Positions 7,936-16,762 are shown, numbered from the stretch's first letter. The stretch: DNA of 64,000 nucleotides from Ruania albidiflava DSM 18029 (GCF_000421225.1 NZ_ATWL01000015.1:1-64000), one strand, 5' to 3'. Made by a program: numbers and translations. Notes: generated by a model from the sequence alone, not told the origin.

Positions 7936-8841
7936 TCACCAGGGGCCGTAGAGCCGTTCGGCGTTGCCGTCGACGGCGGAGCAGACCGTGCTCAGGTCCT
8001 CTCCCCTGGTCTCGGCCAGCGCCCGCACAGTCGCAGCAGCCACGTACGGAGCGTTCGGCTGGCCGCGCCAGGGGTGCGGGGTCAGGTAGGGCGCATCGGT
8101 CTCGACCAGCAGCTGGCTCAGCGGCACCTCGAGGGCTGCCCGGCGCAGCTCCGCCGCGTTCCGGAACGTGACCGTACCGGCGAAGGAGAGGTAGTAGCCG
8201 CGGCGGACGCACTCCCGGGCCATCTCGACATCCCCGGAGAAGCAGTGCAGCACCGTCACCTCTGGGGCGCCGTCGGCGGCGAGCACCTCGAGCACCTCCT
8301 GGTGCGCCTCCCGGTCGTGGATCTGCAGCGGCAGATCGAGCTCCTTGGCCAGGGCGATGTGCGCGCGGAACGATTCCCGCTGCACGGCCCGGCCGGCCGG
8401 CCCGGCACGGAAGTGGTCCAGTCCGGTCTCCCCCACGGTCCGCACCCGCGGGTGCCGGACCAGCTCCGCAACCTGTGCGATCGCCTCGTCCAGGTGGACC
8501 TGGTGCCGAGGTGCCGGGTGGGGTTCCAGCCCGTCCGGGGCTACCTCGCGCACGCCCGCGTGCAGCACGGCCTCGTTCGGGTGGAGAGCCACGCCGGCGA
8601 GCACCTGCGGGTGCTCGGTGGCCATGGTCACGCTCACCGGCGCAGAGTCGAGGTCGCAACCGATCTGCACGATCGCCCGTACCCCTACACCTGCGGCCTT
8701 CGCCAGGTGACCGGCGGTACCAGGGTCGGCCACGCCGTCGGGCAGGACCGGTGCGATTGACTCCAGGTGGGTGTGGTTGTCCACCACCGGAGCGGGCAGT
8801 GCCTCGATGCCCTCGGGGAAGTCGCGGCTCCGGCGGGCCAT
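7936..8841 (-). CDS. tatD: TatD-family metal-dependent hydrolase/deoxyribonuclease
   Basis: A TIM-barrel amidohydrolase-fold nuclease of 301 residues. Metal ligands appear as VDNHTHLE (residues 20-27), GETGLDHF, HCFSGD and ETDAPYLTP, the standard four TatD signatures. The ATG at 8841 shares a base with the metG stop (TGATG), which fixes the start. A longer frame upstream is only metG read out of frame. metG-tatD-rpf is a conserved actinobacterial order. The biological role is probably DNA repair or quality control. Confidence 0.93.
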   Translation of the reverse strand: MARRSRDFPEGIEALPAPVVDNHTHLESIAPVLPDGVADPGTAGHLAKAAGVGVRAIVQIGCDLDSAPVSVTMATEHPQVLAGVALHPNEAVLHAGVREVAPDGLEPHPAPRHQVHLDEAIAQVAELVRHPRVRTVGETGLDHFRAGPAGRAVQRESFRAHIALAKELDLPLQIHDREAHQEVLEVLAADGAPEVTVLHCFSGDVEMARECVRRGYYLSFAGTVTFRNAAELRRAALEVPLSQLLVETDAPYLTPHPWRGQPNAPYVAAATVRALAETRGEDLSTVCSAVDGNAERLYGPW

Positions 8842-10628
8842 CAGGCCTTCGCCCGCAGTCGGTCCAGCTCCTCCTCCACCACGGACTCGTCCAGCTTGGT
8901 GAACACCGGGGTCGGCTTTCCGACCGGGGTGCCGACCGTCAGCGGTCGGGACTCCCAGGCCGGGACGTCGGAGTAGTCGCCGGTGATCACCGGGTAGTGC
9001 CGGGACTCGTCGTCCAGGTCGGTGACCTCCTCGATCCGGGGCTGCGGGGCGAACTCGCCGCTGCCGCCGAGCGCCTCGTGCACCTGCTGGGCGGAGTGCG
9101 GCAGGAACGGGGCGAGCAGTGTGTTGCAGTCGCTGACCGCCTGGGTCACCGTGTGCAGCACGGTGGCGAGCCGGTCGGGGTCGGACTTCAGCTTCCACGG
9201 CTGGGTCTCGGACAGGTAGCGGTTGACGTCCGCGACGGTGTGCATCGCCGCTGCGATGGCCCCGCGCTGGCGGTTGGTCTGGATCTGCGCGCCCACCTCC
9301 GCGAACGCACCTGAGGTGGTGGCCAGCACCTGGCGGTCCACCTCCAGCAGCTCTCCAGGGGCGGGGATCTGGCCGAAGTTCTTGTGCACCATGGTGGCGG
9401 TGCGGTTGACCAGGTTGCCCCAGCCGGCGACCAGCTCGTCGTTGGTGCGCCGCACGAAGGACTCCCAGGTGAAGTCCACGTCGTGGTTCTCCGGACCGGC
9501 GGCGGCCACGTAGTAGCGGAATGCGTCCGTCTGGTACCGGGCGAGCATGTCCCGCACGTAGATCACCAGTCCGCGGGAGGAGGAGAACTTGCGGCCCTCC
9601 ACGTTCAGGAACTCGCTGGAGACCACCTCGGTGGGCAGCTGCAGCTCCCCGTAGGGGCCTGCACTGCCGCCCTTGGCGCCGCGGCCGTCGTAGGCGAGCA
9701 GCTCAGCAGGCCAGATCTGGGAATGGAAGGTGATGTTGTCCTTGCCCATGAAGTAGTACGAGCGGGCGTCGGCGCTGTTCCACCAGGCCCGCCAGGCCTC
9801 CACATCACCGGTGCGGCGGGCCCACTCGATGCTGGCGGACAGGTAGCCGATCACCGCGTCGAACCACACGTACAGCCGCTTGTTCGGGTTCTCCTGCCAG
9901 CCGGGCAGCGGGATCGGGATGCCCCAGTCGATGTCCCGGGTCATCGCGCGCGGGCGCACGTCGGCGAGCAGGTTGCGGCTGAAGTTCAGCACGTTCGGGC
10001 GCCAGCCGTCCCGGGTCTCCAGCCACGCGGCCAGCGCATCCACCAGGGCGGGCAGGTCGAGGAAGAAGTGGTTGGACTCCACGAACTTCGGGGTCTCGCC
10101 GTTGATCCGGCTGTGCGGGTTCTTCAGGTCGATCGGGTCGAGCTGGTTGCCGCAGCTGTCGCACTGGTCGCCGCGGGCACCGTCGTAGCCGCAGATCGGG
10201 CAGGTGCCCTCGATGAACCGGTCCGGCAGGGTGCGGCCGGTGGACGGGGAGATCGCGCCCATCGTGGTCTGCTCGACCATGTATCCGTTGGCGTGCACGG
10301 TACGGAACATCTCCTGCACCACGGCGTAGTGGTTACCGGTGGTGGTGCGGGTGAACAGGTCGTAGGACAGGCCCAGGGACGTCAGGTCCTCCACGATCAC
10401 CCGGTTGTACCGGTCCGCCAGCTCCTGCGGGGGAACCCCCTCCTGCTCGGCCTGCACCAGGATCGGGGTGCCGTGCTCGTCGGTGCCGGAGACCATCAGC
10501 ACCTCGTGACCGGCCATCCGCATGTGCCGGCTGAACACGTCGGAGGGCACGCCGAAGCCGGCGACATGGCCGATGTGCCGCGGACCGTTGGTATAGGGCC
10601 AGGCCACGGCGGACAGGATGTGGGTCAT
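8841..10628 (-). CDS. metG: Methionyl-tRNA synthetase
   Basis: Class I aminoacyl-tRNA synthetase that charges tRNA-Met, 595 residues. HIGH motif in [11 protein letters not shown] (residues 16-20), zinc-binding knuckle [23 protein letters not shown]-like loop KFSSSRG. The anticodon-binding domain is present. The C-terminal tRNA-binding extension found in some MetRS is absent, as is usual in actinobacteria. ATG 10628 is preceded by TACGAT at 7 nt, implying a leaderless message, and further upstream codons lie before that element. tatD is coupled downstream. Confidence 0.96.
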   Translation of the reverse strand: MTHILSAVAWPYTNGPRHIGHVAGFGVPSDVFSRHMRMAGHEVLMVSGTDEHGTPILVQAEQEGVPPQELADRYNRVIVEDLTSLGLSYDLFTRTTTGNHYAVVQEMFRTVHANGYMVEQTTMGAISPSTGRTLPDRFIEGTCPICGYDGARGDQCDSCGNQLDPIDLKNPHSRINGETPKFVESNHFFLDLPALVDALAAWLETRDGWRPNVLNFSRNLLADVRPRAMTRDIDWGIPIPLPGWQENPNKRLYVWFDAVIGYLSASIEWARRTGDVEAWRAWWNSADARSYYFMGKDNITFHSQIWPAELLAYDGRGAKGGSAGPYGELQLPTEVVSSEFLNVEGRKFSSSRGLVIYVRDMLARYQTDAFRYYVAAAGPENHDVDFTWESFVRRTNDELVAGWGNLVNRTATMVHKNFGQIPAPGELLEVDRQVLATTSGAFAEVGAQIQTNRQRGAIAAAMHTVADVNRYLSETQPWKLKSDPDRLATVLHTVTQAVSDCNTLLAPFLPHSAQQVHEALGGSGEFAPQPRIEEVTDLDDESRHYPVITGDYSDVPAWESRPLTVGTPVGKPTPVFTKLDESVVEEELDRLRAKA

Positions 10629-10635
10629 ACCGACG

Positions 10636-10641
10636 ATCGTA
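10636..10641 (-). promoter_or_regulatory. Predicted -10 of leaderless metG transcript
   Basis: TACGAT lies 7 nt before the metG ATG, the spacing at which transcription starts on the A of the start codon. No ribosome site exists. The same arrangement recurs at five other genes here. Confidence 0.5.
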
Positions 10642-10718
10642 ATGGCAGCAGAGGCGGGCTCTGGTCGTCGTCCTGTTCCTCGATCGCACGCTACGCGCAC
10701 GCTGTGCCCGTGGCGGTT

Positions 10719-11108
10719 CTAGCGGGCCAGGTCGATATCCGTCTGCGTGAAGTCTTCGCCCTTGAACAGCAGCGGCACCGCGCGCATCTTGGCCAAGGCA
10801 TAGGAGAAGCAGTCGCCGAAGTTCAGGCCAGCAGGGTGTCTGCCCTTGCCGAACCTGCGCCACGCTGCGTGAGCTACCCACGCCAGCTCGGTATCGGCCG
10901 GGACGACTTCCACACGGGCGCGATCCAGCAGCCGGCGCAGGTCCTCGACCGCGTCGGGCCCCTGCCTCGTCTCGACCACCAGCGCGGCCTCGGTCACGCT
11001 CACCGCGCTCACCACACACGGTTCCCGGGCGATGATGGCCGCGAATCGCTCCAGCTCTGCCTCGCCAAGGATGATCGCCACGAGAGCAGAGGTGTCGACG
11101 GCGATCAC
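10719..11108 (-). CDS. vapC: VapC-type PIN-domain toxin ribonuclease
   Basis: The toxin of a type II toxin-antitoxin pair, 129 residues, GTG start overlapping the antitoxin stop by 4 nt (GTGA). The PIN acidic residues are visible: Asp5 in AVDTSAL, Glu40 in SVTEAAL, and Asp98 in LNFGDCFSYALA. LLFKGEDF precedes the final conserved Asp, as in the Rv0624-like VapC group. It would cleave tRNA or rRNA when unbound; the target cannot be read from sequence. It separates metG from a folate-like operon and may be a mobile insertion. Confidence 0.92.
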   Translation of the reverse strand: MIAVDTSALVAIILGEAELERFAAIIAREPCVVSAVSVTEAALVVETRQGPDAVEDLRRLLDRARVEVVPADTELAWVAHAAWRRFGKGRHPAGLNFGDCFSYALAKMRAVPLLFKGEDFTQTDIDLAR

Positions 11109-11353
11109 GCAGGGATCCCCCGGCCGTCGTAGCCAACGATCTCCTCGGCGCTGCGCTCGTCCAGCGTGGGCCGGCGCCGGCCCCGTTCACCGATGGCGAC
11201 CAGGTCCGCATAGACGAGGTCGACCTTCGGCGCCGTGCGGGCGAGCCGTTCCTGCAACGCGGCCTTGAGCGCCGCTGTGATCGACGTGCCCATCCGGTCG
11301 GCCAGCTCCCGAGCCAGCCGGTCAGTCTCCGGATCTTTGATGTTCAACGCCAT
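11105..11353 (-). CDS. vapB: VapB-type antitoxin
   Basis: An 82-residue antitoxin of the Rv0623-like family. The N-terminal MALNIKDPETDRLARELA ribbon-helix-helix-like DNA-binding segment is followed by a helical linker and a toxin-wrapping tail containing ERGRRRPTLDERSAEEIVGY. It is the first gene of vapBC, with no ribosome site. The start lies immediately after an inverted repeat that probably serves as the autoregulatory operator. Confidence 0.92.
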   Translation of the reverse strand: MALNIKDPETDRLARELADRMGTSITAALKAALQERLARTAPKVDLVYADLVAIGERGRRRPTLDERSAEEIVGYDGRGIPA

Positions 11354-11354
11354 A

Positions 11355-11384
11355 GAGGAAGAATATCATCCACCGTTCTTCCTC
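11355..11384 (-). promoter_or_regulatory. vapBC operator (perfect inverted repeat)
   Basis: GAGGAAGAA at 11355-11363 is perfectly inverted at 11376-11384 across 12 bp. A further CTTCCTC half-site lies at 11390-11396. The left arm ends 2 bp from the vapB start. The -10-like GATATT at 11362-11367 lies inside it. Bound VapBC would therefore block transcription. Confidence 0.6.
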
Positions 11385-11394
11385 AGCCTCTTCC

Positions 11395-12111
11395 TCAGCG
11401 TTGGTACCGCAGCATCACCATGTCGTCGGCGTGCAGCAGACCGGTCAGCCGCATCGTGGAGTGCACCGGTGGGGCGTCCCGGGTGATCCGGATCGCGTCC
11501 CCACCTTCGAGCACGGGGCTGATCGTCAGGCACAGCTCGTCCAGCACCCCAGCACCGACCAGCGAGCCGAGCAGGTGCGGGCCGCCCTCGGTGAGCATCT
11601 GCGGCAGGCCCCGCTCGATCAGCGCGAGGCGCATCGCCGCCGGGTCCACCTCCTGCTCACCGCACACCACGACCTCGGCGACCTCGGCGAGCCGGGTGCG
11701 CTGCGCCGTCGGCGATCCCGCGTGGGTGAGCACCACCGGGACCACGGGGGCCTCGGTGAACACCGGTGAGGTGGGGTCCAGGTCGAGCTGGCCGGAGACG
11801 ATCGCGAACACCGGGTGGTCGCTGAGTCCCTGGGCGCGGCGCCAGGCGACGTCAGCCTCGTCCAGCCGCATACCGCCGTACCCCTCGGCGCGCACGGTCC
11901 CGGCGCCGACGATGACCACGTCGGCGAGCCGGCGCAGCAGGTCGAACACCTGCTTGTCCGCCGGACCGTTCAGGCCGCCGGACAGCCCCTGGTGGGTGGC
12001 GGCGCCGTCGAGCGAAGAGATCATGTTCGCCCGCAGGTGCGGCCGGGAGCGGTCGAGCACCTGGTAGGTGGCGAGCAGCACGGCCTCCTCGGACGCGGGC
12101 TGGCCGGTCAC
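11395..12111 (-). CDS. RibD-C/Rv2671-like pyrimidine (dihydrofolate-type) reductase
   Basis: A 238-residue NADPH-dependent reductase of the RibD C-terminal fold without the deaminase domain. LRANMISSLDGAAT at the N-terminus, VIVGAGTVRAEGY in the nucleotide-binding region, LTEGGPHLLGSL and LDELCLTISPVLEGG closely follow the pattern of M. tuberculosis Rv2671. That protein has dihydrofolate reductase activity and can bypass loss of DfrA. GTG 12111 overlaps the folP2 stop by 4 nt, which fixes the start and implies a joint role. The product could equally act in riboflavin biosynthesis, but coupling to a folP homologue favours pterin chemistry. Confidence 0.8.
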   Translation of the reverse strand: MTGQPASEEAVLLATYQVLDRSRPHLRANMISSLDGAATHQGLSGGLNGPADKQVFDLLRRLADVVIVGAGTVRAEGYGGMRLDEADVAWRRAQGLSDHPVFAIVSGQLDLDPTSPVFTEAPVVPVVLTHAGSPTAQRTRLAEVAEVVVCGEQEVDPAAMRLALIERGLPQMLTEGGPHLLGSLVGAGVLDELCLTISPVLEGGDAIRITRDAPPVHSTMRLTGLLHADDMVMLRYQR

Positions 12112-12998
12112 AGGTTGTGCCTCATGAACGCCGGCTCGCGCAGCCCGAGCACGGCTTCGGTCATCCGGACCGCGTCCACTGTGGCAGCCACCTCGTGGGC
12201 GCGCACGATCCGGGCTCCGCGTTCGACGCACAGGGCGGTGGCGGCGAGCGTGCCGGACAACCGGTCGGAGCGGTCCCGATCCAGGGTCTCCCCGACGAAG
12301 TCCTTGTTCGACAGTGCCACCAGGGTGGGCGGGCCGATGCTGGTGATCTCCGCCAGCCGACGCACCAGCTCCAGCGAGTGGGCGGTGTTCTTGTTCAGGT
12401 CGTGGCCGGGGTCGATGATGATCGCCTCCTCGGGCACTCCAGCATCTAGCGCGCGCTGCATCTGGGCGGTCAGGAAGTCGGCGACCTCGGCGACCACGTC
12501 GGTGTACTGCGGGCGGTGCAGGTGCCGGTGCGGGGCAGCGACCGAGTGCGCGATCACCACCGCGGCCCCGGTCTCGGCGACCACCTCGGCCATCCCGTCG
12601 GTCCGCAGCCCGGTGGTGTCGTTGACCACGTCAGCCCCGGCGAGCACGCAGGCCCGGGCCACCTCGGGGCGCTGGGTGTCCACGGAGATCACCACGTCGC
12701 TGGCGGCACGGACCGCCTCGATCACCCCGAGCACCCGGTCCAGCTCCTCGGCGGGGCTCACTTCCTCGGCGTCCGGGGAGAACGCCATCCCGCCGATGTC
12801 CACCCAGTCGGCGCCCTCGGCCACGGCCCGCAGTGCGGCCTGCACCGCTGCCTGCAGCTCGAAGGTGCGGCCGTCGTCGTAGAAGGAGTCCGGGGTGCGG
12901 TTCACGATCGCCATCACCGCGACCCGGTGGGCGAAGTCGAACTCGCGTGACCCGATCCGCCGTGGCGCCAGCTGGGCCACGGCTGCCGGGGCGGGCAT
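12108..12998 (-). CDS. folP2: FolP2-type dihydropteroate synthase homologue
   Basis: A 296-residue TIM-barrel pterin-binding protein. MAIVNRTPDSFYDDG matches the pterin-binding loop 1. Loop 2, which in true DHPS reads DIGGEST-RPG, is DIGGMAFSPDAEEVS here. ALSNKDFVGETL and the long acidic loop follow the mycobacterial FolP2 pattern (Rv1207), reported to lack DHPS activity. ATG 12998 shares a base with the stop of the SDR gene (TGATG). The downstream reductase is also coupled. It may bind pterin or act on a related substrate; folate synthesis by this copy is doubtful. Confidence 0.85.
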   Translation of the reverse strand: MPAPAAVAQLAPRRIGSREFDFAHRVAVMAIVNRTPDSFYDDGRTFELQAAVQAALRAVAEGADWVDIGGMAFSPDAEEVSPAEELDRVLGVIEAVRAASDVVISVDTQRPEVARACVLAGADVVNDTTGLRTDGMAEVVAETGAAVVIAHSVAAPHRHLHRPQYTDVVAEVADFLTAQMQRALDAGVPEEAIIIDPGHDLNKNTAHSLELVRRLAEITSIGPPTLVALSNKDFVGETLDRDRSDRLSGTLAATALCVERGARIVRAHEVAATVDAVRMTEAVLGLREPAFMRHNL

Positions 12999-13768
12999 CA
13001 GTCCCGGCCCTTCGACTTCACCCCGGCGGCCAGGCGGCGCAGCAGCGGGCGGGGCAGCAGCCGGGAGACGGTGGCGATGGTGGTGTACAGCGTCCCGGGC
13101 ACGCTGAGCACCTTCCCGCGGGCCAGGTCGCGCAGCGAGGTGGCCACCAGGTGGTCGACGTCCACGTACATCCAGCCCGGGGTGCGGTCCATGTCGATGC
13201 CTGCGGTGCGGTGGAAGGAGGTGCGTACGAAGCCCGGACACAGCACCTGCACCCGGATCCCGGTGCCGGCCAGGTCGGTGGCCAGCCCTTCGGTGAAGTT
13301 CACCACCCAGGCTTTCGAGGCGGAGTAGGTGGTGCCGCGGCCGGGCAGCAGGGCGGCGACCGAGGCCACGTTGACGATCGCACCGGACCCGCGAGCGAGC
13401 ATGCCCGGCAGGGCGGCGTGGGTGAGGCGCAGCACGGCCTCGACGTTCACCCGCAACTGGTGGGCCAGGTCGTCGATCTCGGCATCGGCGAGCTCCTGGC
13501 CCACGGACAGGCCGGCGTTGTTCACCAGCGTGTGCACGTCCCCGACGGCCAGCCGGTCAGTGACCGTGGCGATCCCGGCCCCGCTGCCCAGGTCCGCAGG
13601 CAGCACCTGCACCTGCGCTGCCCCCATCGCGCGGCACTCGGCGGCCACCTGCTCCAACCGATCGGCGCTGCGGGCCACGAGCACCAGGTCCAAGCCCTTC
13701 TGGGCCAGGTGGCGCGCGAAGGTCAGTCCGATGCCGGAGGAGGCTCCGGTGACGAGTGCGGTCGGCAT
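12998..13768 (-). CDS. Short-chain dehydrogenase/reductase
   Basis: A classical SDR of 256 residues. The cofactor motif TGASSGIG is at 7-14, LVNNAGLS in the middle, and the catalytic Ser in NVASVAALL with YSASK as the Tyr/Lys pair. It probably uses NADP(H), since LVARS with Arg follows the second beta strand. The C-terminal extension of about 50 residues (LLPRPLLRRLAAGVK) resembles SDRs active on lipids. It leads a three-gene coupled operon with folP2 and the Rv2671-like reductase. A TAGCCT element 6 nt before ATG suggests a leaderless start. Confidence 0.88.
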   Translation of the reverse strand: MPTALVTGASSGIGLTFARHLAQKGLDLVLVARSADRLEQVAAECRAMGAAQVQVLPADLGSGAGIATVTDRLAVGDVHTLVNNAGLSVGQELADAEIDDLAHQLRVNVEAVLRLTHAALPGMLARGSGAIVNVASVAALLPGRGTTYSASKAWVVNFTEGLATDLAGTGIRVQVLCPGFVRTSFHRTAGIDMDRTPGWMYVDVDHLVATSLRDLARGKVLSVPGTLYTTIATVSRLLPRPLLRRLAAGVKSKGRD

Positions 13769-13774
13769 GGCTTC

Positions 13775-13780
13775 AGGCTA
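13775..13780 (-). promoter_or_regulatory. Predicted -10 for the SDR-folP2-reductase operon
   Basis: TAGCCT is 6 nt before the SDR ATG with no ribosome site, the leaderless pattern also seen at metG and fdhA. Divergent pncA begins about 110 bp away. Confidence 0.45.
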
Positions 13781-13887
13781 GTTGGCTACAGTGCCGAGCG
13801 GGTGGTCAACGGCGGAGCGGCGTACTGCCCGGGGACCTCGTCGTGCCACCCCTGGTCACCCGGGACCGAGCGTGGGATGGTGGCGGT

Positions 13888-14463
13888 ATGGCTACTCGTG
13901 CACTGCTGGTGGTCGATGTCCAACCCACGTTCTGCGAAGGTGGCGCCCTCGGCGTCGACGGAGGGAACGCCGTCGCCGGACGGATCGCCACCTACGCGGC
14001 CCGCCACCGGGACGACTATGCGCTGGTGGTGACCACGCAGGACTGGCACATCGATCCCGGCGACCACTTCTCCGACACCCCGGACTTCGTGGACTCCTGG
14101 CCACCGCACGGCATCGCTGGAACGGCGGAGGCCGAGCTGCACCCGGCGCTGGCGGAGCTGGCACCGGATGCGTCGGTGAAGAAGGGAGCCTATGCGGCGG
14201 CCTACTCGGGATTCGAGGGCAAGGACGACGGCGGCGCCACCTTGGCCCAGATCCTCACCTCTGCGCAGGTCACCGAGGTGGACGTGGTGGGCATCGCCGA
14301 GTCGCACTGCGTGAAGCAGACCGCGCTGGACGCGCTGGGTGAGGGCCTGCGCGTGCGGGTGCTGCAGGACCTGACCGTGCCGGTCAGCGAGGACCAGGGC
14401 GTCACCGCGCGGGAGGAGATGGCCGCGGCCGGGGTGCAGCTGGTCGACTCCGCGCAGTCCTGA
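13888..14463 (+). CDS. pncA: Nicotinamidase (isochorismatase fold)
   Basis: Hydrolyses nicotinamide to nicotinate in NAD salvage. The product has 191 residues. The catalytic triad is visible: Asp10 in VVDVQ, Lys98/99 in SVKKGAY and Cys141 in ESHCVKQT. The metal site is Asp52, His54 and His60 in TQDWHIDPGDHF, with His74 nearby. The ATG at 13888 is preferred to longer frames because homologous sequence begins there; the upstream ribosome site is weak. It is divergent from the SDR operon and single-gene by spacing. Confidence 0.92.
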   Translation: MATRALLVVDVQPTFCEGGALGVDGGNAVAGRIATYAARHRDDYALVVTTQDWHIDPGDHFSDTPDFVDSWPPHGIAGTAEAELHPALAELAPDASVKKGAYAAAYSGFEGKDDGGATLAQILTSAQVTEVDVVGIAESHCVKQTALDALGEGLRVRVLQDLTVPVSEDQGVTAREEMAAAGVQLVDSAQS

Positions 14464-14480
14464 GACGCTCGGTCGACCCG

Positions 14481-14486
14481 TAGACT
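14481..14486 (+). promoter_or_regulatory. Predicted -10 of the membrane-protein gene at 14495
   Basis: TAGACT lies 8 nt before the GTG start at 14495, with no ribosome site between, again the leaderless pattern. Confidence 0.4.
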
Positions 14487-14494
14487 GCGCAGGC

Positions 14495-15133
14495 GTGACC
14501 AGCCCGACCTTCCCCACCCGCCGAGCAGGCTCCTCCGGGTTCGGCCCGCCAGCTCCCGAGCCGGACGGGTACTCCGCCGCGCGCGCGATCGAGGCCAACC
14601 CGGGTCCGGCGCTGCACCACGGGGCCGCCGACGCCCTTGCCGATCCTGGTCCGACTCGGCGGCTGACCTCGGCGTGGCTGACCTACCCGGTGGGCTACGG
14701 GCTGCTCGGTGCGGTGCTCGGGATGCTGGTGATGCTGACCACCGACAGCGCCTCCCCGGTGGTCACCATGTTCGCCGGCACCGGGTTCGCGGTGCTCGCC
14801 CTAGGTGTCTACGGCGCGATCCTCGCCGGGCTGCAACGACTGCTCCGCCGAGCGGGCCGGGTCGCTCCGGAGGGCATCGGCAAGCTGATCACGTTCCTCG
14901 GCACGATCGTGTTCGCCGGCCTGGCCTTCGTCACCTGCCTGCTGCTGAGGATCGACCCGTGGCTGCTCACCGTGGCGGCGGTCTTCGCCGGGGTGCTCGC
15001 GGTGCGGTTCGGGCAGTGGTTGGTCGGTCTTCTCACCGCGCGCCATGCGCTCACGGTCGGCTCTCTGACGGTGTGCGCAGTGCTGGTGGTGGTCTCGTTC
15101 GCGATGCTGCCAGCGACGGTGGCCGCGGCCTGA
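14495..15133 (+). CDS. Four-helix integral membrane protein, unknown function
   Basis: A 212-residue protein with a GTG start. The first 60 residues are Pro/Ala-rich and soluble. Membrane segments follow at about 67-84, 91-113, 132-152 and 155-172, with a last one near 185-205. A basic GLQRLLRRAGRV loop follows the second helix, consistent with a cytoplasmic side. No family is recognised. Neighbours pncA upstream and convergent rsmI give no functional hint. Confidence 0.75.
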   Translation: MTSPTFPTRRAGSSGFGPPAPEPDGYSAARAIEANPGPALHHGAADALADPGPTRRLTSAWLTYPVGYGLLGAVLGMLVMLTTDSASPVVTMFAGTGFAVLALGVYGAILAGLQRLLRRAGRVAPEGIGKLITFLGTIVFAGLAFVTCLLLRIDPWLLTVAAVFAGVLAVRFGQWLVGLLTARHALTVGSLTVCAVLVVVSFAMLPATVAAA

Positions 15134-15177
15134 CCGGCGGCCCGGTGGGCGGCCCAGCCGGCAGCCCGGTGGGCGGC
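15134..15177. repeat. Tandem GC hairpins between convergent genes
   Basis: Two copies of a 20-mer with one mismatch, at 15134-15153 and 15158-15177, each contain GCCC-GGT-GGGC, a self-complementary mini-hairpin. They lie directly after the stop of the membrane-protein gene and before the rsmI stop at 15218, so a bidirectional termination role is likely. Confidence 0.4.
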
Positions 15178-15217
15178 ACCGTCCGTGGCGGGCGGCAAGC
15201 GGCACTGGGTCTCGGGC

Positions 15218-16060
15218 TCAGCGGGCGCGTAGCGCGGCCTCGTACAGCTCCCGGCGACTCACCCTGTGAACGGCGGCCAGCTCTGCGGTGACGTCCTTGA
15301 GCCGCTCCCCGGCCTCGGTACGGCGGAGCACCTCGGCGAGCAGGTCCTGCGGGTCGGCCGGGTCCGGGGCAGCGCCGGCGACCACGATGCTCAGCTCGCC
15401 GCGAACCTGGTCGCTGGCCCACTCGGCCAGCGCGGCGAGCGGTCCGCGGCGAACCTCCTCGTAGGTCTTCGTCAGCTCCCGGCACACCGCTGCTGCCCGG
15501 TCCGGCCCGAACGCACCGGCCATCGCCTGCAGCGTGGCGGCGATCCGGTGCGGGGACTCGAAGAAGATCATCGTGCGCTGCTCGGTGGCCAGCGTGGCCA
15601 GCGCCCGGTCCCGCTCACCGGGCTTGCGCGGCGGGAACCCCTCGAAGCAGAACCGGTCGCTGGGCAGCCCGGAGAGCGCCAGGGCGGTCAGCGCGGCGCT
15701 CGGGCCGGGAGCGGCGGTGACGCGCACCCCTGCCTCGGCGGCGGCGCGCACCAGCCGAAAACCGGGGTCGGAGACCGCAGGCATGCCGGCATCGGTGACC
15801 ACCAGCACGGTGCCACCCTCGCTGGCCGCCTGCAGCACCGTCTCGGTGCGGGCGTGCTCGTTGTGCTCGTGGTAGCTCAGCACCCGCGCGCTGAGCTGCA
15901 CGCCGAGGCGGCTGGCCAGGGCGCGCAGCCGGCGGGTGTCCTCGGCGGCGATCAGGTCCGCCTCACCGAGCAGGCGCACCAGCCGCGCCGAGGCGTCCTC
16001 GACATCGCCGATCGGGGTGGCGGCCAGCACGATCACACCGCCGGTGGCGGCCCCGGTCAC
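15218..16060 (-). CDS. rsmI: 16S rRNA (cytidine-1402-2'-O)-methyltransferase
   Basis: RsmI methylates the ribose of C1402 in the decoding centre. The product has 280 residues. The tetrapyrrole-methylase fold starts with VIVLAATPIGDVEDAS. ED-TR (AAEDTRR), the cofactor segment VLVVTDAGMPAVSDPG and a GLPSDRFCFEGFPPRK segment are typical. GTG 16060 overlaps the tdk stop (GTGA), which fixes the start. A longer frame continues inside tdk and is rejected. The pmt gene beyond tdk is an expected neighbour of rsmI in actinobacteria, where it is divergent. Confidence 0.94.
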   Translation of the reverse strand: MTGAATGGVIVLAATPIGDVEDASARLVRLLGEADLIAAEDTRRLRALASRLGVQLSARVLSYHEHNEHARTETVLQAASEGGTVLVVTDAGMPAVSDPGFRLVRAAAEAGVRVTAAPGPSAALTALALSGLPSDRFCFEGFPPRKPGERDRALATLATEQRTMIFFESPHRIAATLQAMAGAFGPDRAAAVCRELTKTYEEVRRGPLAALAEWASDQVRGELSIVVAGAAPDPADPQDLLAEVLRRTEAGERLKDVTAELAAVHRVSRRELYEAALRAR

Positions 16061-16689
16061 GTCGCCTTCTCCCGCTCGTGCCGGTAGCAGCTGCCGCACA
16101 AGGACTCGTAGCTGATCACGTCCTCACCGTCGATGGCCACCACGTCGCCGGCGAACACGAAGGTGCCGCCCACGCGGCGGCAGTTGAACTCCGCCTGGGA
16201 GCCACACCGGCACATCGTGGGCAGCTTGTCGAAGTTGTCGGCCAGCTCGAACAACCGGCGGGAACCGGGGAACACCTGGGTACGGAAGTCGGTGCGCAGT
16301 CCGTAGCAGATCACGCTGATCTGGTCGTCCTTGGCGAGCTCGAAGAGCTGGTCGATCTGCTCCTCGGTGAGGAACTGCGCCTCGTCCACCAGCACGCAGG
16401 CGATGGGCGCCACCTCACCCTCAGCCGGGTCCCACAGCCCTGTGAACGCTCCGGTGCCCTCCTGCGCCTGCAGCGTCAGGGCACGCAGGTCGTCGCTGGG
16501 GTGGGCAAGGACGTCCACCGGCCGGGACGCTCCGCCCCGAGCGACGACCGCGTCGCTGGACTTGGTGTCCGTGGCAGGTTTGATCACCAGGATCCGCAGG
16601 CCCCGCTCCTGGTAGTTGTAGGCCGTCTTGATCAGCGTGTCGGACTTGCCGCTGTTCATGGCGCCGTACTTGAAATGAAGCTTCGCCAC
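16057..16689 (-). CDS. tdk: Thymidine kinase (type II)
   Basis: Phosphorylates thymidine in nucleotide salvage. The product has 210 residues. The Walker A motif GAMNSGKS is at 9-16, the DEAQFL Walker B and the lasso-domain zinc Cys (CRCGSQAEFNCRR and CGSCYRHE) are present. GTG 16689 has GGAGG 6 nt upstream. An ATG nearby is out of frame, so GTG is the start. The rsmI start is coupled to its stop. Salvage kinase and rRNA methylase have no obvious common pathway. Confidence 0.93.
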   Translation of the reverse strand: MAKLHFKYGAMNSGKSDTLIKTAYNYQERGLRILVIKPATDTKSSDAVVARGGASRPVDVLAHPSDDLRALTLQAQEGTGAFTGLWDPAEGEVAPIACVLVDEAQFLTEEQIDQLFELAKDDQISVICYGLRTDFRTQVFPGSRRLFELADNFDKLPTMCRCGSQAEFNCRRVGGTFVFAGDVVAIDGEDVISYESLCGSCYRHEREKAT

Positions 16690-16762
16690 GCCATCCTCCA
16701 GGTCGTCCAGGGCCCAGTGCAGTGTAGCCGCGTAGCCGGCCCGCACCCGGGCCGGCCCGACC

